NCBI GenBank assembly: GCA_029961685.1
Contig: JARWKL010000009.1
Coordinates: forward strand, 15,681,237 to 15,745,236
DNA from: Aristolochia californica
Taxonomy: Eukaryota > Streptophyta > Magnoliopsida > Piperales > Aristolochiaceae
Direction of reading: 5' to 3'
Length of the DNA: 64,000 nt
The notes under the pieces were generated by a model that saw only the letters and a list, made by a program, of their open reading frames with translations, made no database searches and was not told the origin of the DNA. Positions 1 to 11,501 of the stretch are shown here, piece after piece. How positions within the stretch are numbered: the stretch's first letter is position 1; every line of letters starts with the position of its first letter. The position numbers were made by a program, and so were the translations under genes.

Positions 1-331
1 TTGGAAATATCTCTCTCCATATTTGGGCATTGTGCATTTCCATTTTAGATGTGTACATTTTTCTTAAATCAAAACTTGAGTTTTCACTTTTTCCTTCATC
101 TCGTAGACAAAAAACAGAATAGATGACAACGAAATGAAAATTTTAGACTCTGTGTATGGAGAAAATTTAAAGCAATAACAAACGTAAGTAATGAAAATTT
201 ATTCACACACCACAAATGAAGAAAAAATTTTCCTCATCCAAGTTTGGGAAATTCCACTAGTTCAGCAACCCCAATAGGTTGGAATTTGATAAGAAAGGGT
301 TTTTTCTACACATGCTTTAAAAAATGGATAT

Positions 332-340
332 GCATGCTCG
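332..340 (+). other. Single-g deletion site that defines a major unit subtype
   Basis: About half of the units read gcatgctcg here and the rest gcatggctcg. The deletion form creates GCATGC, removes one base from unit length and shifts the frame of the only open stretch of the unit. It is found in types that are otherwise unrelated (U1/U2/U32, U6/U14, U10/U20/U88, T2 and T4), so it is either old or has been spread by conversion. Confidence 0.85.
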
Positions 341-364
341 AAACATGTTAAAGTTGCAAATGAC

Positions 365-374
365 CCATGGATCC
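365..374. other. Overlapping CCATGG and GGATCC palindromes, once per unit
   Basis: The ten bases CCATGGATCC contain an NcoI and a BamHI recognition site in nearly every unit. U29 (cccgtgg) and U83 (gcatgg) have lost CCATGG. These sites predict a ladder with a step of about 677 bp. They sit in the best conserved part of the unit. Confidence 0.9.
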
Positions 375-389
375 AAACCTTTCAAAAAG

Positions 390-395
390 AATAAA
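390..395 (+). promoter_or_regulatory. AATAAA hexamer (possible polyadenylation signal) in each unit
   Basis: AATAAA occurs within agaataaaaaac at unit position 390-395 and is kept in nearly all units; U44 reads agaattaaaa. With the TATA-like element of the preceding unit, a transcript of roughly 0.4-0.5 kb would be possible. The hexamer is common by chance in AT-rich DNA. Confidence 0.25.
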
Positions 396-491
396 AAACT
401 TCTCATTAAATTCTCAAGTGAACGTGCGGTGGGATATTTAACCGAGTCAAACAAGCCATTATTTTGCCCATTAACAAAAAGCTGACCTAGC

Positions 492-505
492 GATCATTGA
501 TCATT
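492..505 (+). repeat. Tandem GATCATT heptamer, in each unit
   Basis: Two adjacent copies of GATCATT lie at unit position 492-505, with a TGATCA palindrome at their junction. Conservation is high; U83 reads gatcattcatcatt. No function is evident. Confidence 0.7.
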
Positions 506-586
506 GTAAACTGATTTATCATGCGTAACGGGCCACATTTTTTTAAGGAATGACTTTTGGGTTGGGATTCAACACTCAGTTTAAAA

Positions 587-609
587 TTCCCTCGCCTCCC
601 CTTTTCCCG
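587..609 (+). other. CT-rich segment, repeated in every unit
   Basis: This stretch is almost entirely pyrimidine on the + strand (ttccctcgcctcccc, then ttttccc) and is the most GC-rich part of the unit. It is followed by gacgattg. Variants are few: ctcacc in T1 units, cctggcc in U40 and U42, and ccgtttt in U12 and U27. Its strong strand asymmetry and position upstream of the TATA-like element make it a candidate protein-binding or non-B DNA site. Confidence 0.35.
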
Positions 610-626
610 ACGATTGCAAAACATGA

Positions 627-635
627 TATATAAAG
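627..635 (+). promoter_or_regulatory. TATA-like element, repeated in every unit
   Basis: TATATAAAG lies at unit position 627-635, and I saw it unchanged in the other units except U43, which has TATGTAAAG at 29039-29047. It lies 17 bp after a CT-rich segment. If it works as an RNA polymerase II TATA box, transcription would start around the unit end and read into the next unit. The match is to a short AT-rich motif in a 34% GC repeat, so function is inference only. Confidence 0.3.
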
Positions 636-2707
636 ACTAAAACGAGTTTTAAATCCCTAAAAATTACACAAACTTTTTGGAAATATCTCTCTCCATATTT
701 GGGCATTGTGCATTTCCATTTTAGATGTGTACATTTTTCTTAAATCAAAACTTGAGTTTTCACTTTTTCCTTCATCTCGTAGACAAAAAACAGAATAGAT
801 GACAACGAAATGAAAATTTTAGACTCTGTGTATGGAGAAAATTTAAAGCAATAACAAACGTAAGTAATGAAAATTTATTCACACACCACAAATGAAGAAA
901 AAATTTTCCTCATCCAAGTTTGGGAAATTCCACTAGTTCAGCAACCCCAATAGGTTGGAATTTGATAAGAAAGGGTTTTTTCTACACATGCTTTAAAAAA
1001 TGGATATGCATGCTCGAAACATGTTAAAGTTGCAAATGACCCATGGATCCAAACCTTTCAAAAAGAATAAAAAACTTCTCATTAAATTCTCAAGTGAACG
1101 TGCGGTGGGATATTTAACCGAGTCAAACAAGCCATTATTTTGCCCATTAACGAAAAGCTGACCTAGCGATCATTGATCATTGTAAACTGATTTATCATGC
1201 GTGACGGGCCACATTTTTTTAAGGAATGACTTTTGGGTTCGGATTCAACACTCAGTTTAAAATTCCCTCGCCTCCCCTTTTCCCGACGATTGTAAAACCT
1301 GATATATAAAGACTAAAACGAGTTTTAAATCCCTATAAAATTACACAAACTTTTTGGAAATATCTCTCTCCATATTTGTGCATTGTGCATTTCCATTTTA
1401 GATGTGTACATTTTTCTTAAATCAAAACTTGAGTTTTCACTTTTTCCTTCATCTCGTAGACAAAAAACAGAATAGATGACAACGAAATGAAAATTTTAGA
1501 CTCTGTGTATGGAGAAAATTTAAAGCAATAACAAACGTAAGTAAAGAAAATTTATTCACACACCACAAATGAAGAAAAAAGTTTTCTCATCAAAGTTTGG
1601 GAAATTCCACTAGTTCAACAACCCCAATAGGTTGGAATTTGATAAGAAAGAGATTTTTCTACACATGCTTTAAAAAATGGATATGCATGGCTCGAAACAT
1701 GTTAAAGTTGCAAATGACCCATGGATCCAAACCTTTCAAAAAGAATAAAAAACTTCTCATTAAATTCTCAAGTGAACGTGCGGTGGGATATTTAACCGAG
1801 TCAAACAAGCCATTATTTTGCCCATTAACAAAAAGCTGACCTAGCGATCATTGATCATTGTAAACTGATTTATCATGCGTAATGGGCCACATTTTTTTAA
1901 GGAATGACTTTTGGGTTGGGATTCAAAACTCAGTTTAAAATTCCCTCGCCTCCCCTTTTCCCGACGATTGTAAAACCTGATATATAAAGTCTAAAACGAG
2001 TTTTAAATCCCTAAAAATTACACAAACTTTTTGGAAATATCTCTCTCCATATTTGTGCATTGTGCATTTCCATTTTAGATGTGTTCATTTTTCTTAAATC
2101 AAAACTTGAGTTTTCACTTTTTCCTTCTTCTCTTAGACAAAAAACAGAATAGATGACAACGAAACGAAAATTTTAGACTCTGTGTATGGAGAAAATTTAA
2201 AGCAACAACAAACGTAAGTAAATAAAATTTATTCACACACCACAAATAAAGAAAAAAGTTTCCTCATCCAAGTTTGGGAAATTCCACTAGTTCAGCAACC
2301 CCAATAGGTTGGAATTTGATAAGAAAGAGATTTTTCTACACATGCTTTAAAAAATGGATATGCATGGCTTGAAACTTGTTAAAGTTGCAAATGACCCATG
2401 GATCCAAACCTTTCAAAAAGAATAAAAAACTTCTCATTAAATTCTCAAGTGAAAGTGCGGTGGGATATTTAACCGAGTCAAACAAGCCATTATTTTGCCC
2501 ATTGACAAAAAGCTGACCTAGCGATCATTGATCATTGTAAACTGATTTATCATGCGTAACGGGCTACATTTTTTTAAGGAATGACTTTTGGGTTGGGATT
2601 CAACACTCAGTTTAAAATTCCCTCGCCTCCCCTTTTCCCGACGATTGCAAAACCTGATATATAAAGACTAAAACGAGTTTTAAATCCCCAAAAATTACAC
2701 AAACATT

Positions 2708-5700
2708 TTGGAAATATCTCTCTCCATATTTGTGCAATGTGCATTTTCATTTTAGATGTGTACATTTTTCTTAAATCAAAACTTGAGTTTTCACTTTTTC
2801 CTTCATCTCGTAGACAAAAAACAGAATAGATGACAATGAAATGAAAATTTTAGACTCTGTGTATGGAGAAAATTTAAAGCAATAACAAACGTAAGTAAAG
2901 AAAATTTATTCACACACCACAAATGAAGAAAAAAGTTTTCTCATCCAAGTTTGGGAAATTCCACTAGTTCAGCAACCCCAATAGGTTGGAATTTGATAAT
3001 AAAGAGATTTTTCTACACATGCTTTAAAAAATGGATATGCATGGCTCGAAACATGTTAAAGGTGCAAATGACCCATGGATCCAAACCTTTCAAAAAGAAT
3101 AAAAAACTTCTCATTAAATTCTCAAGTGAACGTGCGGTGGGATATTTAACCGAGTCAAACAAGCATTATTTTGCCCATTAACGAAAAGCTGACCTAGCGA
3201 TCATTGATCATTGTAAACTGATTTATCATGCGTGACGGGCCACATTTTTTTAAGGAATGACTTTTGGGTTGGGATTCAACACTCAGTTTAAAATTCCCTC
3301 GCCTCCCCTTTTCCCGACGATTGCAAAACCTGATATATAAAGACTAAAACGAGTTTTAAATCCCTAAAAATTACACAAACTTTTTGGAAATATCTCTCTC
3401 CATATTTGTGCATTGTGCATTTCCATTTTAGATGTGTACATTTTTCTTAAATCAAAACTTGAGTTTTCACTTTTTCCTTCATCTCGTAGACAAAAAACAG
3501 AATAGATGACAACGAAATGAAAATTTTAGACTCTGTGTATGGAGAAAATTTAAAGCAATAACAAACGTAAGTAATGAAAATTTATTCACACACCATAAAT
3601 GAAGAAAAAAGTTTTCTCATCCAAGTTTGGGAAATTCCACTAGTTCAGCTACCTCAATAGGTTGGAATTTGATAAGAAAGGGATTTTTCTACACATGCTT
3701 TAAAAAATGGATATGCATGCTCGAAACATGTTAAAGTTGAAAATGACCCATGGATCCAAACCTTTCAAAAAGAATAAAAAACTTCTCATTAAATTCTCAA
3801 GTGAACGTGCGGTGGGATATTTAACCGAGTCAAACAAGCCATTATTTTGCCCATTAACAAAAAGCTGACCTAGCGATCATTGATCATTGTAAACTGATTT
3901 ATCATGCGTAACGGGCCACATTTTTTTAAGGAATGACTTTTGGGTTGGGATTCAACACTCAGTTTAAAATTCCCTCGCCTCCCCTTTTCCCGACGATTGC
4001 AAAACCTGATATATAAAGACTAAAACGAGTTTTAAATCCCTAAAAATTACACAAACTTTTTGGAAATATCTCTCTCCATATTTGTGCATTGTGCATTTCC
4101 ATTTTAGATGTGTACATTTTTCTTAAATCAAAACTTGAGTTTTCACTTTTTCCTTCATCTCGTAGACAAAAAACAGAATAGATGACAACGAAATGAAAAT
4201 TTTAGACTCTGTGTATGGAGAAAACTTAAAGCAATAACAAACATAAGTAAAGAAAATTTATTCACACACCACAAATGAAGAAAAAGGTTTTCTCATCCAA
4301 GTTTGGGAAATTCCACTAGTTCAGCAACCCCAATAGATTGGAATTTGATAAGAAAGGGATTTTTCTACACATGCTTTAAAAAACGGATATGCATGGCTCA
4401 AAACATGTTAAAGTTGCAAATGACCCATGGATCCAAACCTTTCAAAAAGAATAAAAAACTTCTCATTAAATTCTCAAGTGAACGTGCGGTGGGATATTTA
4501 ACCGAGTCAAACAAGCCATTATTTTCTCCATTAACAAAAAGCTGACCTAGCGATCATTGATCATTGTAAACTGATTTATCATGCGTAACGGGCCACATTT
4601 TTTTAAGGAATGACTTTTGGGTTGGGATTCAACACTCAGTTTAAAATTCCCTCGCCTCCCCTTTTCCCGACGATTGCAAAACCTGATATATAAAGACTAA
4701 AACGAGTTTTAAATCCCTAAAAATTACACAAACTTTTTGGAAATATCTCTCTCCATATTTGTGCATTGTGCATTTCCACTTTAGATGTGTACATTTTTCT
4801 TAAATCAAAACTTTAGTTTTCACTTTTTCCTTCATCTCGTAGACAAAAAACAGAATAGATGACAACGAAATGAAAATTTTAGACTCTGTGTATGGAGAAA
4901 ATTTAAAGCAATAACAAACGTAAGTAATGAAAATTTATTCACACACCACAAATGAAGAAAAGAGTTTCCTCATCCAAGTTTGGGAAATTCCACTAGTTCA
5001 GCAACCCCAATAGGTTGGAATTTGATAAGAAAGGGATTTTTCTACACATGCTTTAAAAAACGGATATGCATGGCTCGAAACATGTTAAAGTTGCAAATGA
5101 CCCATGGATCCAAACCTTTCAAAAAGAATAAAAAACTTCTCATTAAATTCTCAAGTGAACGTGCGGTGGGATATTTAACCGAGTCAAACAAGCCATTATT
5201 TTCTCCTTTAACAAAAAGCTGACCTAGCGATCATTGATCATTGTAAACTGATTTATCATGCGTAACGGGCCACATTTTTTTAAGGAATGACTTTTGGGTT
5301 GGGATTCAACACTCAGTTTAAAATTCCCTCGCCTCCCCTTTTCCCGACGATTGCAAAACCTGATATATAAAGACTAAAACGAGTTTTAAATCCCTAAAAA
5401 TTACACAAACTTTTTGGAAATATCTCTCTCCATATTTGTGCATTGTGCATTTCCATTTTAGATGTGTACATTTTTCTTAAATCAAAACTTTAGTTTTCAC
5501 TTTTTCCTTCATCTCGTAGACAAAAAACAGAATAGATGACAACGAAATGAAAATTTTAGACTCTGTGTATGGAGAAAACTTAAAGCAATAACAAACATAA
5601 GTAAAGAAAATTTATTCACACACCACAAATGAAGAAAAAAGTTTTCTCATCCAAGTTTGGGAAATTCCACTAGTTCAGCAACCCCAATAGATTGGAATTT

Positions 5701-6090
5701 GATAAGAAAGGGATTTTTCTACACATGCTTTAAAAAACGGATATGCATGGCTCCAAACATGTTAAAGTTGCAAATGACCCATGGATCCAAACCTTTCAAA
5801 AAGAATAAAAAACTTCTCATTAAATTCTCAAGTGAACGTGCGGTGGGATATTTAACCGAGTCAAACAAGCCATTATTTTCTCCATTAACAAAAAGCTGAC
5901 CTAGCGATCATTGATCATTGTAAACTGATTTATCATGCGTAACGGGCCACATTTTTTTAAGGAATGACTTTTGGGTTGGGATTCAACACTCAGTTTAAAA
6001 TTCCCTCGCCTCCCCTTTTCCCGACGATTGCAAAACCTGATATATAAAGACTAAAACGAGTTTTAAATCCCTAAAAATTACACAAACTTT
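2708..6090 (+). repeat. Units U5-U9, source types of later modules
   Basis: Unit starts are 2708, 3384, 4060, 4737 and 5414. U5 has gataataaagag and loses one c in caagcattatt; the same type is seen in U13, U22, U28 and U37. U6 has cataaatg and ctacctcaat; the same type is seen in U14, U17 (3' part), U23, U29 and U38. U7 has aaaaaggttttc, agattgg and ctccatt and recurs as U18. U8 has private ccactttag and ctccttta. U9 has aaacttaaag, acataag and agattgg. U5-U6 equal U13-U14 at an offset of 5411 bp (eight units). Confidence 0.85.
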
Positions 6091-9000
6091 TTGGAAATAT
6101 CTCTCTCCATATTTGTGCATTGTGCATTTCCATTTTAGATGTGTACATTTTTCTTAAATCAAAACTTGAGTTTTCACTTTTTCCTTCATCTCGTAGACAA
6201 AAAACAGAATAGATGACAACGAAATGAAAATTTTAGACTGTTTATGGAGAAAATTTAAAGCAATAACAAACGTAAGTAAAGAAAATTTATTCACACACCA
6301 CAAATGAAGAAAAAAGTTTTCTCATCCAAGTTTGGGAAATTCCACAAGTTCAGCAACCCCAATAGGTTGGTATTTGATAAGAAAGAGATTTTTCTACACA
6401 TGCTTTAAAAAATGGATATGCATGCTCGAAACATGTTAAAGTTGCAAATGACCCATGGATCCAAACCTTTCATAAAGAATAAAAAACTTCTCATTAAATT
6501 CTCAAGTGAACGTGCGGTGGGATATTTAACAGAGTCAAACAAGCCATTATTTTGCCCATTAACGAAAAGCTGACCTAGCGATCATTGATCATTGTAAACT
6601 GATTTATCATGCGTAACGGGCCACATTTTTTTAAGGAATGACTTTTGGGTTGGGATTCTACACTCAGTTTAAAATTCCCTCGCCTCCCCTTTTCCCGACG
6701 ATTGCAAAACCTGATATATAAAGACTAAAACGAGTTTTAAATCCCTAAAAATTACACAAACTTTTTGGAAATATCTCTCTCCATATTTGTGCATTGTGCA
6801 TTTCCATTTTAGATGTGTACATTTTTCTTAAATCAAAACTTGAGTTTTCACTTTTTCCTTCATCTCGTAGACAAAAAACAGAATAGATGACAACGAAATG
6901 AAAATTTTAGACTCTGTGTATGGAGAAAACTTAAAGCAATAACAAACGTAAGTAAAGAAAATTTATTCACACACCACAAATGAAGAAAAAAGATTTCTCA
7001 TCCAAGTTTGGGAAATTCCACTAGTTCAGCAACCCCTATAGGATGGAATTTGATAAGAAAGAGATTTTTATACACATGCTTTAAAAAACGGATATGGATG
7101 GCTCGAAACATGTTAAAGTTGCAAATGACCCATGGATCCAAACCTTTCAAAAAAGAATAAAAAACTTCTCATTAAATTCTCAAGTGAACGTGCGGTGGGA
7201 TATTTAACTGAGTCAAACAAGCCATTATTTTGCCCATTAACAAAAAGCTGACCTAGCGATCATTGATCATTGTAAACTGATTTATCATGCGTAACGGGCC
7301 ACATTTTTTTAAGGAATGACTTTTGGGTTGGGATTCAACACTCAGTTTAAAATTCCCTCGCCTCCCCTTTTCCCTACGATTGCAAAACATGATATATAAA
7401 GACTAAAACGAGTTTTAAATCCCTAAAAATTACACAAACTTTTTGGAAATATCTCTCTCCATATTTGGGCATTGTGCATTTCCATTTTAGATGTGTACAT
7501 TTTTCTTAAATCAAAACTTGAGTTTTCACTTTTTCCTTCATCTCGTAGACAAAAAACAGAATAGATGACAACGAAATGAAAATTTTAGACTCTGTGTATG
7601 GAGAAAATTTAAAGCAATAACAAACGTAAGTAATGAAAATTTATTCACACACCACAAATGAAGAAAAAATTTTCCTCATCCAAGTTTGGGAAATTCCACT
7701 AGTTCAGCAACCCCAATAGGTTGGAATTTGATAAGAAAGGGATTTTTCTACACATGCTTTAAAAAATGGATATGCATGCTCGAAACATGTTAAAGGTGCA
7801 AATGACCCATGGATCCAAACCTTTCAAAAAGAATAAAAAACTTCTCATTAAATTCTCAAGTGAAAGTGCGGTGGGATATTTAACCGAGTCAAACAAGCCA
7901 TTATTTTGCCCATTAACGAAAAGCTGACCTAGCGATCATTGATCATTGTAAACTGATTTATCATGCGTAACGGGCTACATTTTTTTAAGGAATGACTTTT
8001 GGGTTGGGATTCAACACTCAGTTTAAAATTCCCTCGCCTCCCGTTTTCCCGACGATTGCAAAACCTGATATATAAAGACTAAAACGAGTTTTAAATGACC
8101 AAAAATTACACAAACATTTTGGAAATATCTCTCTCCATATTTGTGCAATGTGCATTTTCATTTTAGATGTGTACATTTTTCTTAAATCAAAACTTGAGTT
8201 TTCACTTTTTCCTTCATCTCGTAGACAAAAAACATAATAGATGACAATGAAATGAAAATTTTAGACTCTGTGTATGGAGAAAATTTAAAGCAATAACAAA
8301 CGTAAGTAAAGAAAATTTATTCAGACACCACAAATGAAGAAAAAAGTTTTCTCATCCAAGTTTGGGAAATTCCACTAGTTCAGCAACCCCAATAGGTTGG
8401 AATTTGATAATAAAGAGATTTTTCTACACATGCTTTAAAAAATGGATATGCATGGCTCGAAACATGTTAAAGGTGCAAATGACCCATGGATCCAAACCTT
8501 TCAAAAAGAATAAAAAACTTCTCATTAAATTCTCAAGTGAACGTGCGGTGGGATATTTAACCGAGTCAAACAAGCATTATTTTGCCCATTAACGAAAAGC
8601 TGACCTAGCGATCATTGATCATTGTAAACTGATTTATCATGCGTGACGGGCCACATTTTTTTAAGGAATGACTTTTGGGTTGGGATTCAACACTCAGTTT
8701 AAAATTCCCTCGCCTCCCCTTTTCCCGACGATTGCAAAACCTGATATATAAAGACTAAAACGAGTTTTAAATCCCTAAAAATTACACAAACTTTTTGGAA
8801 ATATCTCTCTCCATATTTGTGCATTGTGCATTTCCATTTTAGATGTGTACATTTTTCTTAAATCAAAACTTGAGTTTTCACTTTTTCCTTCATCTCGTAG
8901 ACAAAAAACAGAATAGATGACAACGAAATGAAAATTTTAGACTCTGTGTATGGAGAAAATTTAAAGCAATAACAAACGTAAGTAATGAAAATTTATTCAC

Positions 9001-10825
9001 ACACCATAAATGAAGAAAAAAGTTTTCTCATCCAAGTTTGGGAAATTCCACTAGTTCAGCTACCTCAATAGGTTGGAATTTGATAAGAAAGGGATTTTTC
9101 TACACATGCTTTAAAAAATGGATATGCATGCTCGAAACATGTTAAAGTTGAAAATGACCCATGGATCCAAACCTTTCAAAAAGAATAAAAAACTTCTCAT
9201 TAAATTCTCAAGTGAACGTGCGGTGGGATATTTAACCGAGTCAAACAAGCCATTATTTTGCCCATTAACAAAAAGCTGACCTAGCGATCATTGATCATTG
9301 TAAACTGATTTATCATGCGTAACGGGCCACATTTTTTTAAGCAATGACTTTTGGGTTGGGATTCAAAACTCAGTTTAAAATTCCCTCGCCTCCCCTTTTC
9401 CCGACGATTGTAAAACCTGATATATAAAGTCTAAAATGAGTTTTAAATCCCTAAAAATTACACAAACTTTTTGGAAATATCTCTCTCCATATTTGTGCAT
9501 TGTGCATTTCCATTTTAGATGTGTACATTTTTCTTCAATCAAAACTTGAGTTTTAACTTTTTCCTTCATCTCGTAGACAAAAAACAGAATAGATGACAAC
9601 GAAATGAAAATTTTAGACTCTGTGTATGGAGAAAATTTAAAGCAATAACAAACGTAAGAAAAGAAAATTTATTCACACACCACAAATAAAGAAAAAAGTT
9701 TTCTCATCAAAGTTTGGGAAATTCCACTAGTTCAACAACCCCAATAGGTTGGAATTTGATAAGAAAGAGATTTTTCTACACATGCTTTAAAAAATGGATA
9801 TGCATGGCTCGAAATATGTTAAAGTTGCAAATGACCCATGGATCCAAACCTTTCAAAAAGAATAAAAAACTTCTCATTAAATTCTCAAGTGAACGTGCGG
9901 TGGGATATTTAACCGAGTCAAACAAGCCATTATTTTGCCCATTAACAAAACGCTGACCTAGCGATCATTGATCATTGTAAACTGATTTATCATGCGTAAC
10001 GGGCCACATTTTTTTAAGGAATGACTTTTGGGTTCGGATTCAACACTCAGTTTAAAATTCCCTCGCCTCCCCTTTTCCCGACGATTGCAAAACCTGATAT
10101 ATAAAGACTAAAACGAGTTTTAAATCCCTATAAAATTACACAAACTTTTTGGAAATATCTCTCTCCATATTTGTGCATTGTGCATTTCCATTTTAGATGT
10201 GTACATTTTTCTTAAATCAAAACTTGAGTTTTCACTTTTTCCTTCATCTCGTAGACAAAAAACAGAATAGATGACAACGAAATGAAAATTTTAGACTCAG
10301 TGTATGGAGAAAATTTAAAGCAATAACAAACGTAAGAAAAGAAAATTTATTCACACACCACAAATGAAGAAAAAAGTTTTCTCATCCAAGTTTGGGAAAT
10401 TCCACTAGTTCCGCAACCCCAATAGTTTGGAATTTGATAAGAAAGAGATTTTTCTACACATGCTTTAAAAAACGGATATGCAAGGCTCGAAACATGTTAA
10501 AGTTGCAAATGACCCATGGATCCAAACCTTTCAAAAAGAATAAAAAACTTCTCATTAAATTCTCAAGTGAACGTGCGGTGGGATATTTAACCAAGTCAAA
10601 CAAGCCATTATTTTGCCCATTAACAAAACGCTGACCTAGCGATCATTGATCATTGTAAACTGATTTATCATGCGTAACGGGCCACATTTTTTTAAGGAAT
10701 GACTTTTGGGTTGGGATTCAACACTCAGTTTAAAATTCCCTCGCCTCCCCTTTTCCCGACGATTGCAAAACATGATATATAAAGACTAAAACGAGTTTTA
10801 AATCCCTAAAAATTACACAAACTTT
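6091..10825 (+). repeat. Seven-unit block U10-U16, copy 1 of the 10142 bp duplication
   Basis: Unit starts are 6091, 6765, 7443, 8119, 8795, 9471 and 10149, with lengths 674, 678, 676, 676, 676, 678 and 677. The identical length series begins at 16233, exactly 10142 bp on. Shared rare markers: gactgtttatgg and cacaagttc (U10/U25), ataggatgg and ccctacg (U11/U26), ccgttttccc (U12/U27), cataatag (U13/U28), aagcaatgac (U14/U29), cttcaatcaaaac and cacaaataaag (U15/U30), ttccgcaa and aatagtttgg (U16/U31). By eye the copies differ at about a dozen sites, for example aaatgaccaaaaa against aaatccccaaaaa. Confidence 0.92.
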
Positions 10826-11501
10826 TTGGAAATATCTCTCTCCATATTTGGGCATTGTGCATTTCCATTTTAGATGTGTACATTTTTCTTAAATCAAAAC
10901 TTGAGTTTTCACTTTTTCCTTCATCTCGTAGACAAAAAACAGAATAGATGACAACGAAATGAAAATTTTAGACTCTGTGTATGGAGAAAATTTAAAGCAA
11001 TAACAAACGTAAGTAATGAAAATTTATTCACACACCATAAATGAAGAAAAAAGTTTTCTCATCCAAGTTTGGGAAATTCCACTAGTTCAGCTACCTCAAT
11101 AGGTTGGAATTTGATAAGAAAGGGATTTTTCTACACATGCTTTAAAAAATGGATATGCATGCTCGAAACATGTTAAAGTTGAAAATGACCCATGGATCCA
11201 AACCTTTCAAAAAGAATAAAAAACTTCTCATTAAATTCTCAAGTGAACGTGCGGTGGGATATTTAACCGAGTCAAACAAGCCATTATTTTGCCCATTAAC
11301 AAAAAGCTGACCTAGCGATCATTGATCATTGTAAACTGATTTATCATGCGTAACGGGCCACATTTTTTTAAGGAATGACTTTTGGGTTGGGATTCAACAC
11401 TCAGTTTAAAATTCCCTCGCCTCCCCTTTTCCCGACGATTGCAAAACCTGATATATAAAGACTAAAACGAGTTTTAAATCCCTAAAAATTACACAAACTT
11501 T
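10826..11501 (+). repeat. Chimeric unit U17
   Basis: The 5' part carries gggcattg (10848-10858 region), as in U12, U27 and U32. The 3' part carries cataaatg, ctacctcaat and gaaaatgacc, as in U6, U14 and U23. The switch lies between about 10855 and 11035. U17 is also the right edge of the 10142 bp duplication, because its 5' part matches U32 and its 3' part does not. A crossover or conversion tract end is the simplest reading. Confidence 0.75.

Larger units (their letters stand above)
1..676 (+). repeat. Reference satellite unit U1
   Basis: This is the first complete unit, 676 bp, 227 G+C (33.6%), 14 CpG by hand count. Landmarks by unit position: CT-rich pulse at 11-18; paired gtgcatt-like heptamers at about 25-38; A-rich stretch with adenine run 109-114; variant-rich zone about 165-345; overlapping CCATGG and GGATCC at 365-374; AATAAA at 390-395; tandem GATCATT heptamers at 492-505; seven-T run at 538-544; CT-rich segment 587-609; TATATAAAG at 627-635. 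It belongs to the subtype with a six-T run (300-305) and with one g missing in gcatgctcg (332-340), which makes it 676 instead of 677 bp. Confidence 0.95.
1..2707 (+). repeat. Units U1-U4, mixed types
   Basis: Unit starts are 1, 677, 1354 and 2031. U1 and U2 are the six-T, g-deleted subtype; U2 also has gggttcggattc and ctataaaatt near its 3' end. U3 has caaagtttggg and ttcaacaacc. U4 carries private changes (gtgttcatt, cttctctta) and a distinctive 3' half with gaaagtgcgg, gggctacat and ccccaaaaat. The U1/U2 and U3 types return as the dimer block at 20968 and 27059, and the 3' half of U4 returns in U12 and U27. No repeat period above one unit is visible inside this stretch. Confidence 0.85.

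Noticed and set aside
492..505. GATCATT tandem heptamer as a telomere-like or origin sequence.
   Set aside because: Only two copies per unit and no similarity to known telomere repeats; it is noted as a small internal repeat only.
598..625. CENP-B box-like sequence on the minus strand over the cccgacgattgcaaaa region.
   Set aside because: The reverse complement keeps 7 of the 9 core positions I tested (ttcg, a, cggg), but lacks the central A and one base of the ttcg part, and units with gattgtaaaa differ further. A short match of this level can arise by chance; the host is unknown and may have no CENP-B.
1229..1250. RNA polymerase III B box-like gggttcggattc in U2-type units.
   Set aside because: It has two mismatches to the usual B box, no A box was found at a suitable distance, and most units carry gggttgggattc, which fits worse.
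1597..1839. An open stretch of 76-80 codons on the + strand (here at 1597-1839), repeated in 41 of the 94 complete units.
   Set aside because: It begins with TTG, not ATG. The single-g deletion, a TAA created by gttaagc, the 13 bp deletion and a TTC start change break it in the other 53 units, and these breaks were freely amplified. Composition is that of the surrounding AT-rich repeat, with no domain or signal. It is an open frame by chance that repeats because the unit repeats.
9375..9599. Minus-strand open stretches (for example 9375-9599, 19517-19741, 25608-25832, 36044-36298).
   Set aside because: They cross unit boundaries or sit antisense to the same repeat, exist only in copied unit types, and show no recognisable protein feature.
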